Part shown: positions 34,027-42,833 of the stretch, piece by piece | Layout of the letters: each line of letters starts with the position of its first letter | Position numbering within the stretch: position 1 is the stretch's first letter | Assembly: GCA_965198795.1 (NCBI GenBank) | Contig: OZ240674.1 | Location: 2,232,001-2,296,000, forward strand | DNA: 64,000 nucleotides | Origin: G965198795 sp965198795 | Lineage (GTDB): Bacteria > Pseudomonadota > Alphaproteobacteria > Rhodospirillales > Casp-alpha2 | Direction of reading: 5' to 3' | Made by a program: the position numbers and the translations under genes | Notes under the pieces: model-generated | The model's input: only the letters and a program-made list of their open reading frames with translations | What the model was told of the DNA's origin: nothing | Database searches by the model: none

Positions 34027-35211
34027 TCAGCCGTTTTTGTCGTTTTCAGTCGAGCGGTAGGGGGATGCTTTCGCAAGCTCCCGCATCTCGAACTCCACCC
34101 CCGTTTTTTCCCGGGTCAAGAAATGTTCAATGGCGTCTCTAAGTGATGGGTCTGCAATCCAGTGCGCGCTGTAGGTGGCGCGGGGGAGATAGCCGCGCTG
34201 CACCTTGTGAGGACCCTGCGCTCCGGCCTCGACCCACTTCAAGCCGTGTCGGATGGCGTAATCGACGCCCTGGTAGTAGCAAACCTCGAAATGGAGGAAC
34301 TTGTAATCCTCCAGGCACCCCCAGTTCCGGCCAAAGAGCGTGTCGTTACCCTTCAAGTTAAGCGCGCCCGCCACGGGCAAGCCGCCGCGCTCGGCGACAA
34401 TAAGCACGATGCGGTCTTTCATCCGCTCCGCCATCAGGGGGAAGAACTCTTCCTTCAGGTAATCATGGCCCCACTTCTTGCCCGTCGTGTCGAGATAGAA
34501 GCGGTAAAAGGCTTCCCAATGGCGCGGCTGGATGTCGGAGCCTTCCAGAACGTGGATATCAAGCCCGCTGTTTTCGACCGCCTTACGCTCTTTTCGGATA
34601 TTTTTGCGTTTGCGTGACGAGAGTTCGCCCAAGAAATCGTCGAAGCTCCCGTAACCCCGGTTTTCCCAATGAAACTGCTGGCCGATACGTGTGAGATACC
34701 CCATCCGGCCCAGAGTCTCGAATTGTGACTGGGGCGGAAATGTCACATGAATCGACGAAACGCCCGCATTTTTGGCGAACTGAATCATCCCTGCGGCCAA
34801 CGCCATTTGGAGTTCGTCGCGGCGATCATGAGCCAAATCCGGATGCGTCATCAACCTCGGACCCGTCGCGGGCGTGAAGGGGACCGAACACTGAAGCTTG
34901 GGATAATAGCGCCCGCCGGCCCGTTCGTAGGCGTCCGCCCATCCCCAATCAAAGACATATTCACCGTAAGAATGATTCTTCAGATAGAGCGGCGCGCAAG
35001 CGATGAGCGCGCCTCCGCCGTCTTCTATGATCAGATGCCGGGGGCTCCAACCGGTCTCGGCCGTGCAGGAACCCGAGTCCTCAAGGGCTGAGAGAAAACC
35101 ATGCATGACGAACGGGTTGTCCCGGCCGGCGCAGTCATCCCACTGGTCTTGATCGACGTCGCTCAAGCTGGAAACGACTTTAATGGCGATGGCTTCGGTT
35201 CCGTCGGGCAT
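34027..35211 (-). CDS. GNAT/FemAB-like acyltransferase (DUF482 type)
   Basis: 394-residue protein of the peptidogalycan-biosynthesis/recognition (DUF482) family, with a FemAB-like GNAT fold. Typical segments are WDDCAGRDNPFVMHGFL, APLYLKNHSYGEYVFDWGWADAYE, YYPKLQCSVPFTPATGPRLM, FHWENRGYGSFDDFLGELSS, RKRKNIRKERK, FGRNWGCLEDYKFLHFEVCYYQGVDYAI and EAGAQGPHKVQRGYLPR. Members are thought to transfer an acyl or aminoacyl group in the cell envelope, but the substrate is not established. A palindromic site lies upstream at 35272-35290. Confidence 0.85.
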   Translation of the reverse strand: MPDGTEAIAIKVVSSLSDVDQDQWDDCAGRDNPFVMHGFLSALEDSGSCTAETGWSPRHLIIEDGGGALIACAPLYLKNHSYGEYVFDWGWADAYERAGGRYYPKLQCSVPFTPATGPRLMTHPDLAHDRRDELQMALAAGMIQFAKNAGVSSIHVTFPPQSQFETLGRMGYLTRIGQQFHWENRGYGSFDDFLGELSSRKRKNIRKERKAVENSGLDIHVLEGSDIQPRHWEAFYRFYLDTTGKKWGHDYLKEEFFPLMAERMKDRIVLIVAERGGLPVAGALNLKGNDTLFGRNWGCLEDYKFLHFEVCYYQGVDYAIRHGLKWVEAGAQGPHKVQRGYLPRATYSAHWIADPSLRDAIEHFLTREKTGVEFEMRELAKASPYRSTENDKNG

Positions 35212-35581
35212 GGGCTTTGGTTAAAGAGTTGTCACGGACTGTTCGGGTTCAATTATACGAGATGGGGGTTGTCACGGATGACATCCGTGAGCCGCGCCGC
35301 GCCGGTCATATGTTGATAACGCTTTATGGGCGTTCGTGGGCGCCAAGGCCGCCCGTGAGAAATTCATAATCCCTGATAAATGCAGGTTGCGCCAAAATTT
35401 GATGGACGCGCAAATCGCCAAAAAGGGCGCGGGGCAATCATGGGAACGGTGTACCAGGATCGACACCAGGCTCAACGAGACGTTTGGTCTGTCCACCCTC
35501 AGCCAATGGTTTGACCGAAGAGGAAGCGGCGAACAGACGGCTTTCACCCGGGTGGTGAGCGGATGACGGCGGTTGCGTTTC
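35212..35581. promoter_or_regulatory. Upstream region of the FemAB-like gene with palindrome TCACGGAT-GAC-ATCCGTGA
   Basis: A perfect inverted repeat, TCACGGAT (35272-35279) and ATCCGTGA (35283-35290), has a 3-bp centre. A half-site context, GTTGTCACGGA, is repeated 40 bp away at 35228-35238 and at the palindrome. They sit upstream of the minus-strand acyltransferase start, so an operator is plausible. The remaining gap (about 35300-35581) shows no gene or RNA I can support. Confidence 0.4.
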
Positions 35582-36049
35582 CTAGCCAATCTCGAACACG
35601 CCGTCCACCTCCACGGAAACGCCAAGCGGCAGCGCAGGCGCCGAGACGGCGAAGCGGGCGTGGCGGCCGGCGTCGCCAAACACCTCGACCATCAGATCGG
35701 ATGCGCCATTCACCACTTGCGGCTGTTGGGTGAAGTCCGGCGCCGAGTTTACGAACCCGCCCAACTTCACGACGCGTTTCACCCGGTCCAAATCACCCCC
35801 GCAGGCCTCGCGCAGTTGAGAGATCAGGTTCAGGCCGCAAATCCGCGCGGCCTGGTAACCGGCGTCAATGTCCATATCCGCGCCCAGACGGCCTTTATGC
35901 AGGATTTCGCCGTTCCATGCCGTCACCTGGCCCGAAATGAACACCATGTTCCCAGTGACCGCAAAAGGCACGTAGTTGGCCGCGGGAGAGGAAGGAGAGG
36001 GGAGTTCGATTTCCAATTCTTTGAGGCGTGCGTTCACGGTTCCGGCCAT
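35582..36049 (-). CDS. RidA/YjgF-family protein
   Basis: About 155 residues. RidA family members deaminate reactive enamine/imine intermediates released by PLP enzymes, or act as general imine hydrolases. Segments YVPFAVTGNMVFISGQVTAWNG, GADMDIDAGYQAARICGLNL and FVNSAPDFTQQPQVVNGASDLM, VFGDAGRHARFAVSAPALPLG are those of the longer RidA-like (YjgH/L-PSP) branch. The active-site Arg typical of canonical RidA is replaced by HARFAVSAPALP, so exact activity is uncertain. The ATG at 36049 has AAGGA about nine bases upstream. Confidence 0.85.
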   Translation of the reverse strand: MAGTVNARLKELEIELPSPSSPAANYVPFAVTGNMVFISGQVTAWNGEILHKGRLGADMDIDAGYQAARICGLNLISQLREACGGDLDRVKRVVKLGGFVNSAPDFTQQPQVVNGASDLMVEVFGDAGRHARFAVSAPALPLGVSVEVDGVFEIG

Positions 36050-36089
36050 ATTGAGGAATCCTTCCACCAGATTGGTTTGTTGAAACAGG

Positions 36090-37325
36090 TTAGATGCTGA
36101 AGCGCTCGCGCTCTTTCGGCGTCACGAGCTTCGTCGCGCTTTCGGCTTTGGCGAGCCATTCCTGCGCCATCTCATTCTTGGCGTCGATAGCGGCGTCGTT
36201 CTGATTGGGGTCGTGGTGATAGAGGTAAAGGGTCTTGGCTTCTGCGTTGTGGGCGAGTTCCGCCACCTTCGAAATGCAGGAATGTCCCCAATCGACCTTG
36301 GTTTTATATTCCTCGTCCGTATAGGTGCTGTCGGTGATCAGCGCATCCGTGCCTCGGCAGAAATCAGCCAGTTGCTGTTCGTAGTGGGGGTTATGGGCGT
36401 GAGTGCCTTCAGGATAGAGTTCGTTGTCCGTGATGTAGCAGATTGAGCGGTCTTTGTATTCAAACCGGTAGCCGAGGCAACGGCCCGGGTGACTCAACAG
36501 TTTCGAGTGAACGGTGATGCCTTCGACGTCAAAGGTCTCTTCGCCGAGGTCCCGGAAATAGACTCGGGCGGCGAATTCCTTAAGTTCGATCGGGAAATAA
36601 ATGCCGTCCATCTGCGCCGAAATAATCTCACGCATGGAGAGGTCGCCTTGATTCGCGCCGATAAACTCGAATTCATTGCCCTGGATATAGAGCGGGGTAA
36701 AGAACGGAATGGCGTTGATATGATCCCAATGGGGATGCGTGATCATGATATGTCCCTTCATGGCTCGGCGGCCTTCCTTGATCAGGTGGTCGCCGAACGC
36801 CTTGATGCCTGTGCCGCTATCCAGGATGAATAGCTGCTGGCGGGGAAACTCCAACGAAATGCAGTTGGTCTGTCCGCCGTATTTCAGGCAATCGGGGCCG
36901 GTGACGGGCAATGTGCCGCGCACCCCCCAAAAGGTCATCTCGATCTGATCCGACAGAATTCGGCTTAGTTGATTGACCAGCGTGGTTGAATTCAGCGGTT
37001 TTTTCAGGTAGCCGTCCGCGCCGAATTCGTAAGCCCGCTTGACGTCGTATTCATATGTTTTTGCGGAATGAATAATGAATCTGGTTGTTTTCAGTTCCGG
37101 CGTTGACTTAACGAAAGAACAGAGGTCATAGCCGTCAACGTCCGGCATCATAAGGTCCGAGACCACGGCGTCCGGCCGCAAATCCTGAAGGTTTTCCCGC
37201 GCCCACGTGCTGTCCGTCGTGCCGCTGACGCTGAAACCTGCGGCTTCCAGTACGGAAACTATGGCGGCTAGCATGTCGTTGTCGTCATCGACGACGAGAA
37301 TTTTTTGACTTGCTCTGTTGGCCAT
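36090..37325 (-). CDS. Response regulator fused to metallo-beta-lactamase domain
   Basis: 411 residues. The N-terminal receiver domain (1-about 125) has the acidic pair VVDDDND, the phospho-acceptor Asp in AVVSDLMMPDVDG and the Lys in YLKKPL. A short linker leads into a metallo-beta-lactamase fold: FWGVRGTLPVTG, TNCISLEF, LFILDSGTGIKAFG, metal motif THPHWDHINAIPFF, LSHPGRCLGYRFEY, YITDNE, LITDSTYTDEEY and WGHSC, resembling cAMP phosphodiesterase/CpdA-like or RNase Z-like hydrolases. Phosphorylation probably controls the hydrolase. No partner kinase is adjacent; the substrate is unknown. It is followed after about 20 bp by ridA on the same strand. Confidence 0.88.
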   Translation of the reverse strand: MANRASQKILVVDDDNDMLAAIVSVLEAAGFSVSGTTDSTWARENLQDLRPDAVVSDLMMPDVDGYDLCSFVKSTPELKTTRFIIHSAKTYEYDVKRAYEFGADGYLKKPLNSTTLVNQLSRILSDQIEMTFWGVRGTLPVTGPDCLKYGGQTNCISLEFPRQQLFILDSGTGIKAFGDHLIKEGRRAMKGHIMITHPHWDHINAIPFFTPLYIQGNEFEFIGANQGDLSMREIISAQMDGIYFPIELKEFAARVYFRDLGEETFDVEGITVHSKLLSHPGRCLGYRFEYKDRSICYITDNELYPEGTHAHNPHYEQQLADFCRGTDALITDSTYTDEEYKTKVDWGHSCISKVAELAHNAEAKTLYLYHHDPNQNDAAIDAKNEMAQEWLAKAESATKLVTPKERERFSI

Positions 37326-37460
37326 CCGCCTTCAAACCTTTTATCTCCGGACTCCATTGTTCCGGATTGTCTGTCTCCCCTCCCGGTGAGGCGATTATCA
37401 GCCCATTCTATGTCAAGCGCAATTAAAGATTCGGTATACGGTTCTGTTCGCGTCACTTAT

Positions 37461-37503
37461 GGAAAAGACGAGGCGCGCGGCAAATTTTCCCGCCACGCGC
37501 CTC
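37461..37503 (-). terminator. Terminator of nrdJ
   Basis: Arms GAGGCGCG (37470-37477) and CGCGCCTC (37496-37503) form an 8-bp stem; on the minus strand the sequence continues GTCTTTTCC. It lies about 120 bp past the nrdJ stop. Confidence 0.65.
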
Positions 37504-37622
37504 AAGTTTCCCAGGGAGGAAGTCCATGCGCCGACTGGCCACGGACGAACGCAACGTCACATTGATGTGGTCTTCCTTGGCGCATTGCGTTTCACATCCC
37601 AATGAAACAGTTGATTCGGGTG

Positions 37623-40600
37623 TTACGAACACCCGCTGGTCGAGCCGCAAGTTAGGCATTTCATGCAGGTGCCGTTGCGTACCAAAGTGAAGTTGCCGCA
37701 CTCGCCGCAGTTATCCCCCTCGTAGCCCTTCCTGCGCGCCTCGCGGATTTGATCCATACGGGTGTCGGTTTTCTCGATAACGGTTTCTTCAACGGTGACG
37801 ACCGCTTCCACGGCTTCCGTGACGGTTTCCCGAAGGCCGCCGTCAGTTGAGCCCGGCGCCTTCAGCACGGCCGGCGCCGAAGCCGCAGAGGCGGCTGACT
37901 GACCATCGCTGATGCCGCCTTCGTAGACCTTCAACTCTTGAGAGCGGACGTAGCCTCGTGACGTCAGTTGCTGAACAACCTGCTGGACCATGGCGCCCGG
38001 CTCCGTTGGCGGCGCGCCTTCCTCCTCGCCGTTCCCCATGGCGTCCGGCGCCAGATCCATAGGGTCCGCATGGGCAAGGTCGGCCCGGCCCAGATAGCTG
38101 ACGGCCAGTTCGCGGAAGATGTAGTCGAGAATGGACGTCGCCATCTTGATGGTGTCGTTGCCGGTCACCACGCCTTGCGGCTCGAAGCGGGTGAAGGTGA
38201 AGGCTTCGACGTATTCTTCCAGCGGCACGCCATATTGCAGACCGATGGAGATGGCGATGGCGAAGTTGTTCATCAGGCTTCGGAACGCGGCGCCTTCCTT
38301 GTGCATGTCGATGAAGATTTCGCCCAAGTTGCCGTCCTCGTATTCGCCGGTGCGCAGGTAGACTTTGTGTCCGCCGACGGTCGCCTTTTGGGTGTAGCCC
38401 TTGCGGCGGTGCGGCAGGCGTTGACGTTCGACCGCCTTTTCCACGATCCGCTCGACAATGCGTTCCGTGACGATTCCCGCGCGCGCGGCCAGCGGCGCCT
38501 CGGCGATTTGCTTCTCAAGGGTTTCTTCCATTTCGTCGTCGCCGATCAGGGCCGCGTTCAACGGTTGGCTGAGCTTTGAGCCGTCCCGGTAGAGCGCGTT
38601 GGCTTTCAGGCATTTTTCCCAGGAACGCATGTAAGCGGCCTTGCAGTCTTCCACGGTCGCCGAGTTCGGCATGTTGATGGTCTTGGAGATCGCGCCCGAG
38701 ATGAAGGGCTGAGCCGCCGCCATCATGTCGATGTGGCTGTTCACCGACAGGAACCGCTTGCCGGTCTTGCCGCAAGGGTTGGCGCAGTCAAACACGGGCA
38801 GGTGTTCCTCCTTTAAGTGGGGAGCGCCTTCCAGCGTCATGGCGCCGCAGACATAGGTGTTGGCGGCGTCGATTTCGTTTTTCGAAAACCCGAGGTGCGC
38901 CAGCATGTCGAACGCCGCGTCATCCAGATTGGCCGCCGGAATGCCGAGCTTTTCTGTGCAGAACGCCTCGCCCAGCGACCACTTGTTGAAGGCGAATCTG
39001 ATGTCGAAGGCGTCCGCGGCCGCCGCTTCCGCCTTCTCGACCGCCTCGTCAGTGAAGCCCTTACGCCTCAGGGCGTCATGATCGATGGAAGGAGCCCCTT
39101 TCAGGGAGCCGTGGCCAACCGCGTACTGGACCATCTCCTCGATCTGCGGGGCGGAGTATCCCATGAATTGAAGGGCGCGAGGCACCATGCGGTTGATGAT
39201 CTTGAAGTAACCGCCTCCAGCGAGCTTTTTGAACTTCACCAGGGCGAAATCCGGTTCAATCCCCGTCGTGTCGCAGTCCATCACCAACCCGATGGTGCCG
39301 GTTGGGGCGATGACCGTGGCTTGCGCGTTTCGGTATCCGTGTTTCTCGCCCAATTCCAGCGCGCGGTCCCAGGCCCGGGGCGCGGCCTGGGCGAGGGCGC
39401 CGTCCGGGCAGTCGGCGGCTTTCAGCGCCACCGGGTTGACGTCCAGGCCCTCATAGCCGTCCGTCTCGCCGCGCGCCGCGCGCCGATGGTTGCGCATAAC
39501 CCGCAGCATGGCGCCTGCGTTCTTCTCATAGCCGGGGAAGGCGCCCAACTCTTCGGCCATTTCCGCCGACGTCGCGTAAGACACGCCGGTCATCAAGGCG
39601 GTGACGGCGCCGGCGATGGCGCGCCCTTCATCCGAGTCATAACCCAAGCCCGAGGCCATCAGGTAACCGCCGATATTGGCGTAGCCCAGGCCCAGGGTAC
39701 GGAATTGGTAACTGAGTTCCGCGATTTCCCTGGACGGGAATTGCGCCATGAGGACGGAAATCTCCAGCGTGACGGTCCACAGACGAACCGCATGTTCAAA
39801 ACCTTCAACGTCAAAGCCGCCCCTTTTTGTTTCGGTGTCGTCATGTTTGAACATGATGAGGTTCAAGGACGCCAGGTTACAGGCCGTGTCGTCCAGGAAC
39901 ATATATTCCGAGCACGGGTTGGAAGCATTGATGCGGCCCGAGTTGGGGCAGGTGTGCCATTCGTTGATGGTGGTGTCGTATTGCAAACCCGGATCGGCGC
40001 AGGCCCAGGCGGAATATCCGATCTTATCCCAGAGTGCGCGGGCGGAGACGCGCTCGGCCACGCCGCCGTCTTTCCGGCGGATCAGGTCCCACTCGCCGTC
40101 TTCCAGCACAGCCTTCACGTAGGCGTTGGTGATGCGAACGGAGTTGTTGGAATTCTGACCGGCGACGGTGAGATACGCCTCCGAGTCCCAGTCGGTGTCG
40201 TAAACCGGGAATTCAATTTCCGTGTAGCCTTGCCCGGCGAAGTGAATGACCCGCTGTATGTGGTTCTCCGGGATCATCGCTTTTCGCGCGGCGATGACGG
40301 CCTTTTTGAGCGGCTTGTTTCTCTTCGGGTCAAACCGGTCATCACCCAGCGCGAGAGCGTCCTTGTCCGTGCAGGCGGCCATGACGCTGGTCATATGCTT
40401 GTTGGCCAGCCTTGATCCGGTGACAAGGGCGGCGACCTTTTGCTCTTCGGTCACTTTCCAGTCGATGTACTGTTCAATATCCGGGTGATCGACGTCCACC
40501 ACCACCATTTTGGCGGCCCGGCGCGTCGTGCCGCCGGATTTGATGGCGCCGGCGGCCCGGTCGCCGATTTTCAAGAAGCTCATTAGGCCGGACGATTTGC

Positions 40601-41345
40601 CGCCGCCGGAGAGCGGCTCGCCTTCTCCGCGGACGCGGGAGAAGTTGGATCCCGTGCCGGAGCCGTACTTGAACAGCCGCGCCTCGCGGACCCAAAGGTC
40701 CATGATGCCGCCCTCGTTCACGAGGTCGTCCGTGACGCCCTGGATGAAACAGGCGTGGGGTTGCGGATGCTCATAAGCGGACTTGGAGGCGACCAGCCTG
40801 CCGGTCTTGAAGTCCACATAATGGTGGCCCTGCGCGGGGCCGTCGATGCCGTAAGCCCAATGCAGACCGGTATTGAACCATTGCGGCGAGTTCGGCGCGG
40901 CGAACTGGCGGGCCAGCATGTAACGCATTTCATCGAAATAGGCGCGCGCGTCCTCCTCGCCATCGAAATAGCCGCCTTTCCATCCCCAGTAACACCAGGC
41001 GCCGGCCAGCCGGTTGAACACTTCCTTGGCGGATTGTTCGCCCCGGGCGCGCTTCTCTTTCGGCAGGCGCTTCAGGGCTTTGTCGTCGGGCTTCGAGCGC
41101 CACAGCCAGGACGGGACGTCGTTTTCCTCGACCTTGACAAGCCTCGACGGAATTCCGGCCTTTCGGAAATACTTCTGCGCCAACACATCGGTCGCCACCT
41201 GCGACCACTGGACCGGCGCCTCGACGCCTTCTTGCTTGAAGACAATCGAACCATCGGGATTGCGGATTTCGCTGACCGCCTCGCGGAACTCTATGCCGTC
41301 GTAGGGAGAATTCCCCGCTGTTGTGTAATGCCGCTCGATCTTCAT
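37623..41345 (-). CDS. nrdJ: Vitamin B12-dependent (class II) ribonucleotide reductase
   Basis: Adenosylcobalamin-dependent enzyme reducing ribonucleotides to deoxyribonucleotides. 1240 residues from the ATG at 41345 (AGGTGG five bases upstream; a GTG three codons earlier is less likely). Recognisable parts: FAAPNSPQWFNTGLHWAYGI, ACFIQGVTDDLV, SGTGSNFSRVRGEGEPLSGGG, NPCSEYMFLDDTACNLASLN, VIAPTGTIGLVMDCDTTGIEPD, and a C-terminal zinc-ribbon-like CGECGNF..CMKCLTC end. The large size and long middle insertion are usual for alphaproteobacterial NrdJ. It is the only RNR in the window. No cobalamin riboswitch is visible upstream. Confidence 0.96.
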   Translation of the reverse strand: MKIERHYTTAGNSPYDGIEFREAVSEIRNPDGSIVFKQEGVEAPVQWSQVATDVLAQKYFRKAGIPSRLVKVEENDVPSWLWRSKPDDKALKRLPKEKRARGEQSAKEVFNRLAGAWCYWGWKGGYFDGEEDARAYFDEMRYMLARQFAAPNSPQWFNTGLHWAYGIDGPAQGHHYVDFKTGRLVASKSAYEHPQPHACFIQGVTDDLVNEGGIMDLWVREARLFKYGSGTGSNFSRVRGEGEPLSGGGKSSGLMSFLKIGDRAAGAIKSGGTTRRAAKMVVVDVDHPDIEQYIDWKVTEEQKVAALVTGSRLANKHMTSVMAACTDKDALALGDDRFDPKRNKPLKKAVIAARKAMIPENHIQRVIHFAGQGYTEIEFPVYDTDWDSEAYLTVAGQNSNNSVRITNAYVKAVLEDGEWDLIRRKDGGVAERVSARALWDKIGYSAWACADPGLQYDTTINEWHTCPNSGRINASNPCSEYMFLDDTACNLASLNLIMFKHDDTETKRGGFDVEGFEHAVRLWTVTLEISVLMAQFPSREIAELSYQFRTLGLGYANIGGYLMASGLGYDSDEGRAIAGAVTALMTGVSYATSAEMAEELGAFPGYEKNAGAMLRVMRNHRRAARGETDGYEGLDVNPVALKAADCPDGALAQAAPRAWDRALELGEKHGYRNAQATVIAPTGTIGLVMDCDTTGIEPDFALVKFKKLAGGGYFKIINRMVPRALQFMGYSAPQIEEMVQYAVGHGSLKGAPSIDHDALRRKGFTDEAVEKAEAAAADAFDIRFAFNKWSLGEAFCTEKLGIPAANLDDAAFDMLAHLGFSKNEIDAANTYVCGAMTLEGAPHLKEEHLPVFDCANPCGKTGKRFLSVNSHIDMMAAAQPFISGAISKTINMPNSATVEDCKAAYMRSWEKCLKANALYRDGSKLSQPLNAALIGDDEMEETLEKQIAEAPLAARAGIVTERIVERIVEKAVERQRLPHRRKGYTQKATVGGHKVYLRTGEYEDGNLGEIFIDMHKEGAAFRSLMNNFAIAISIGLQYGVPLEEYVEAFTFTRFEPQGVVTGNDTIKMATSILDYIFRELAVSYLGRADLAHADPMDLAPDAMGNGEEEGAPPTEPGAMVQQVVQQLTSRGYVRSQELKVYEGGISDGQSAASAASAPAVLKAPGSTDGGLRETVTEAVEAVVTVEETVIEKTDTRMDQIREARRKGYEGDNCGECGNFTLVRNGTCMKCLTCGSTSGCS

Positions 41346-41881
41346 TTTTTCCACCTGTCTTTGAACGCCTGTCTTTTCTTTGAACGCCTGTCTTTGAACG
41401 CCGGCCCGCTTCCTTTAAGGGACCTTTTGTACCCTCTGAAATCAGGGCCAACGCGACCAGCTACGGAGCTTGGTGTCACGTGACACCACCTTTTGTACCC
41501 TCTGAAATCAGGGCCAACGCCACCTCTTGGCGGCTCCATACCTTTGGGAGCGCCTCCCCCGGTGTTTATCTGGCCAACTAAATATCGTATTCGTCCCGAC
41601 GCGATTTACCAAATGTAGCGAACGCCTAAACACGCTACAACCCATATCTTGTGCGCGCGGGACAAAAAAAGACTTAGTTTTGTGGTGAAGGTCCGAAATC
41701 GGCGGGAGTTACGCCGTTTGGGGGGCGTATTTTCCGGATAAGCGCCAAATCTGGCGCGCGCGAGGCGTCGGGAGCGCGCCGGCGGGGCTGGACACCGCAG
41801 CCGGGCGGCGCCATAGTCTCTTTGAATTCCGGGGATAGCCCGTGAGCTTGTTTTCGGCTCTCTGCGGCGGGTCGGGACTGA
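41346..41881. other. Repeat-rich region upstream of nrdJ
   Basis: No gene in 536 bp, but much structure: (1) TCTTTGAACGCC three times (41358-41369, 41377-41388, 41391-41402); (2) a 33-bp direct repeat beginning ACCTTTTGTACCCTCTGAAA at 41422-41454 and 41488-41520, period 66 bp; (3) the perfect 16-bp palindrome GGTGTCACGTGACACC at 41472-41487 between them; (4) an inverted pair TGTAGCG (41614-41620) / CGCTACA (41633-41639). These are the likely sites of nrdJ control. The last part up to the next gene is plain GC-rich sequence. Confidence 0.6.
41422..41520. repeat. Two 33-bp direct repeats with 66-bp period upstream of nrdJ
   Basis: Copies at 41422-41454 and 41488-41520 are identical, separated by 33 bp that include the palindrome GGTGTCACGTGACACC. 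Each repeat contains an imperfect hairpin (CCCTCTGA / TCAGGGCC). The 66-bp period equals that of the CRISPR array, but the repeat sequence is unrelated and no cas gene is adjacent. Confidence 0.85.
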
Positions 41882-42277
41882 TTGGACCGCTTATTCGCCA
41901 AGGTTGGAAAGGCTGTCGCGATGGACATCGGCACCATGTTGCACACTTGGATGAATGGTGTGCTCGTCGGCAAGGACGAATTCGGGAATCGGTATTACCG
42001 TTCCAAGGGCGCCAGGCTTAACGGCCGTGAGCGCCGCTGGGTGATGTTCAAGAAGGATAAAGAAGCGTCCACCGTACCGCCCGAGTGGCATGCCTGGCTG
42101 CATCACACAGTCGATGAGCCGTTGACCGAAGAGGCGGCCAAAGCCAGGACCTGGCAAAAAGCGCACGAGGCGAATCCGACTGGGACGGCCAACGCCTACC
42201 GGCCAAAAGGCCACGACTATATGGGCGGCAACCGGGCGCGGGCCACAGGCGACTACGAGCCTTGGACGCCGGGTTGA
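41882..42277 (+). CDS. NDUFA12-family NADH:ubiquinone oxidoreductase accessory subunit
   Basis: Homologue of the mitochondrial complex I B17.2 subunit, found as an accessory subunit in alphaproteobacterial complex I. Family segments: TWMNGVLVGKDEFGNRYYRSKG, ERRWVMFKKDKEASTVPPEWHAWLHHTVDEP, NPTGTANAYRPKGHDYMGGNR. 131 residues from a TTG at 41882; an ATG at 41921 would remove a short N-terminal part. It lies apart from the core nuo operon and heads a group with mlaD and DUF2155 genes, an arrangement usual in this class. Confidence 0.9.
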   Translation: MDRLFAKVGKAVAMDIGTMLHTWMNGVLVGKDEFGNRYYRSKGARLNGRERRWVMFKKDKEASTVPPEWHAWLHHTVDEPLTEEAAKARTWQKAHEANPTGTANAYRPKGHDYMGGNRARATGDYEPWTPG

Positions 42278-42311
42278 CGCGGCTCTCTAATTAGGCGTTC
42301 ATCGTGTCGTT

Positions 42312-42800
42312 ATGGACTCTGACGTCAAACATCAACTGACTGGCGCGCTGGCCGTTTTCGTGCTGGCGGCGGGCGCCGTCCTGTTGAGTCCGCGCGGGAC
42401 AGGCGGTGGCGGTTCCGGCGTTCGCGTGGACGCCTTGTTCAACAAAGTGGACGGTCTGACCATTGGTGACGACGTACGGATCGCCGGGGTGCCGGTGGGC
42501 TCCGTCGCGTCCATGCGGCTGGATGAAAAGCAACGCGCCATCGTCACGTTATCACTTGATGAGGGCGTCGAGCTTCCCAATGACTCGTCGGCGTCCATTC
42601 AGACCGACGGTTTGTTCGGCAATAAATTCATCACCATGGAACCGGGATTCGAAGACATCCCCTTTGAGGCTGGCGACGTCATAACCGTGACGCAAGATGC
42701 GGTGATTGTCAGTGAGCTGATGGATCAGATCATTTCCGAAGGCTACGCGAATCTGGAGTCCAAAAAGCGCGAACTGGAAAAATTAAGAAATAACAACTGA
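42312..42800 (+). CDS. MlaD-family MCE protein, copy 1
   Basis: Periplasmic MCE-domain protein of an ABC-type phospholipid transport system (Mla). 162 residues: N-terminal signal-anchor (LTGALAVFVLAAGAVLLSP), a glycine-rich linker (GTGGGGSG) and one MCE domain (VDALFNKVDGLTIGDDVRIAGVPVG, IQTDGLFGNKFITMEPGF). The C-terminal helix is charged (NLESKKRELEKLR). MlaE/MlaF genes are not nearby, so its transporter partners must be elsewhere. A second MCE gene follows after 33 bp. Confidence 0.88.
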   Translation: MDSDVKHQLTGALAVFVLAAGAVLLSPRGTGGGGSGVRVDALFNKVDGLTIGDDVRIAGVPVGSVASMRLDEKQRAIVTLSLDEGVELPNDSSASIQTDGLFGNKFITMEPGFEDIPFEAGDVITVTQDAVIVSELMDQIISEGYANLESKKRELEKLRNNN

Positions 42801-42833
42801 CTGCATAATTAAACCAAAGCATTGGATTAAAAT

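Noticed and set aside
41342..41539. Minus-strand frame with two VGPDFRGYKR repeats upstream of nrdJ
   Set aside because: It is produced by the 33-bp DNA repeats and the 66-bp period; it overlaps the nrdJ start and has no independent ribosome-binding site.
41346..41881. Cobalamin riboswitch upstream of nrdJ
   Set aside because: Looked for because the enzyme uses B12, but no B12-box (AGCCAGGAGACCTGCC-like) is present.
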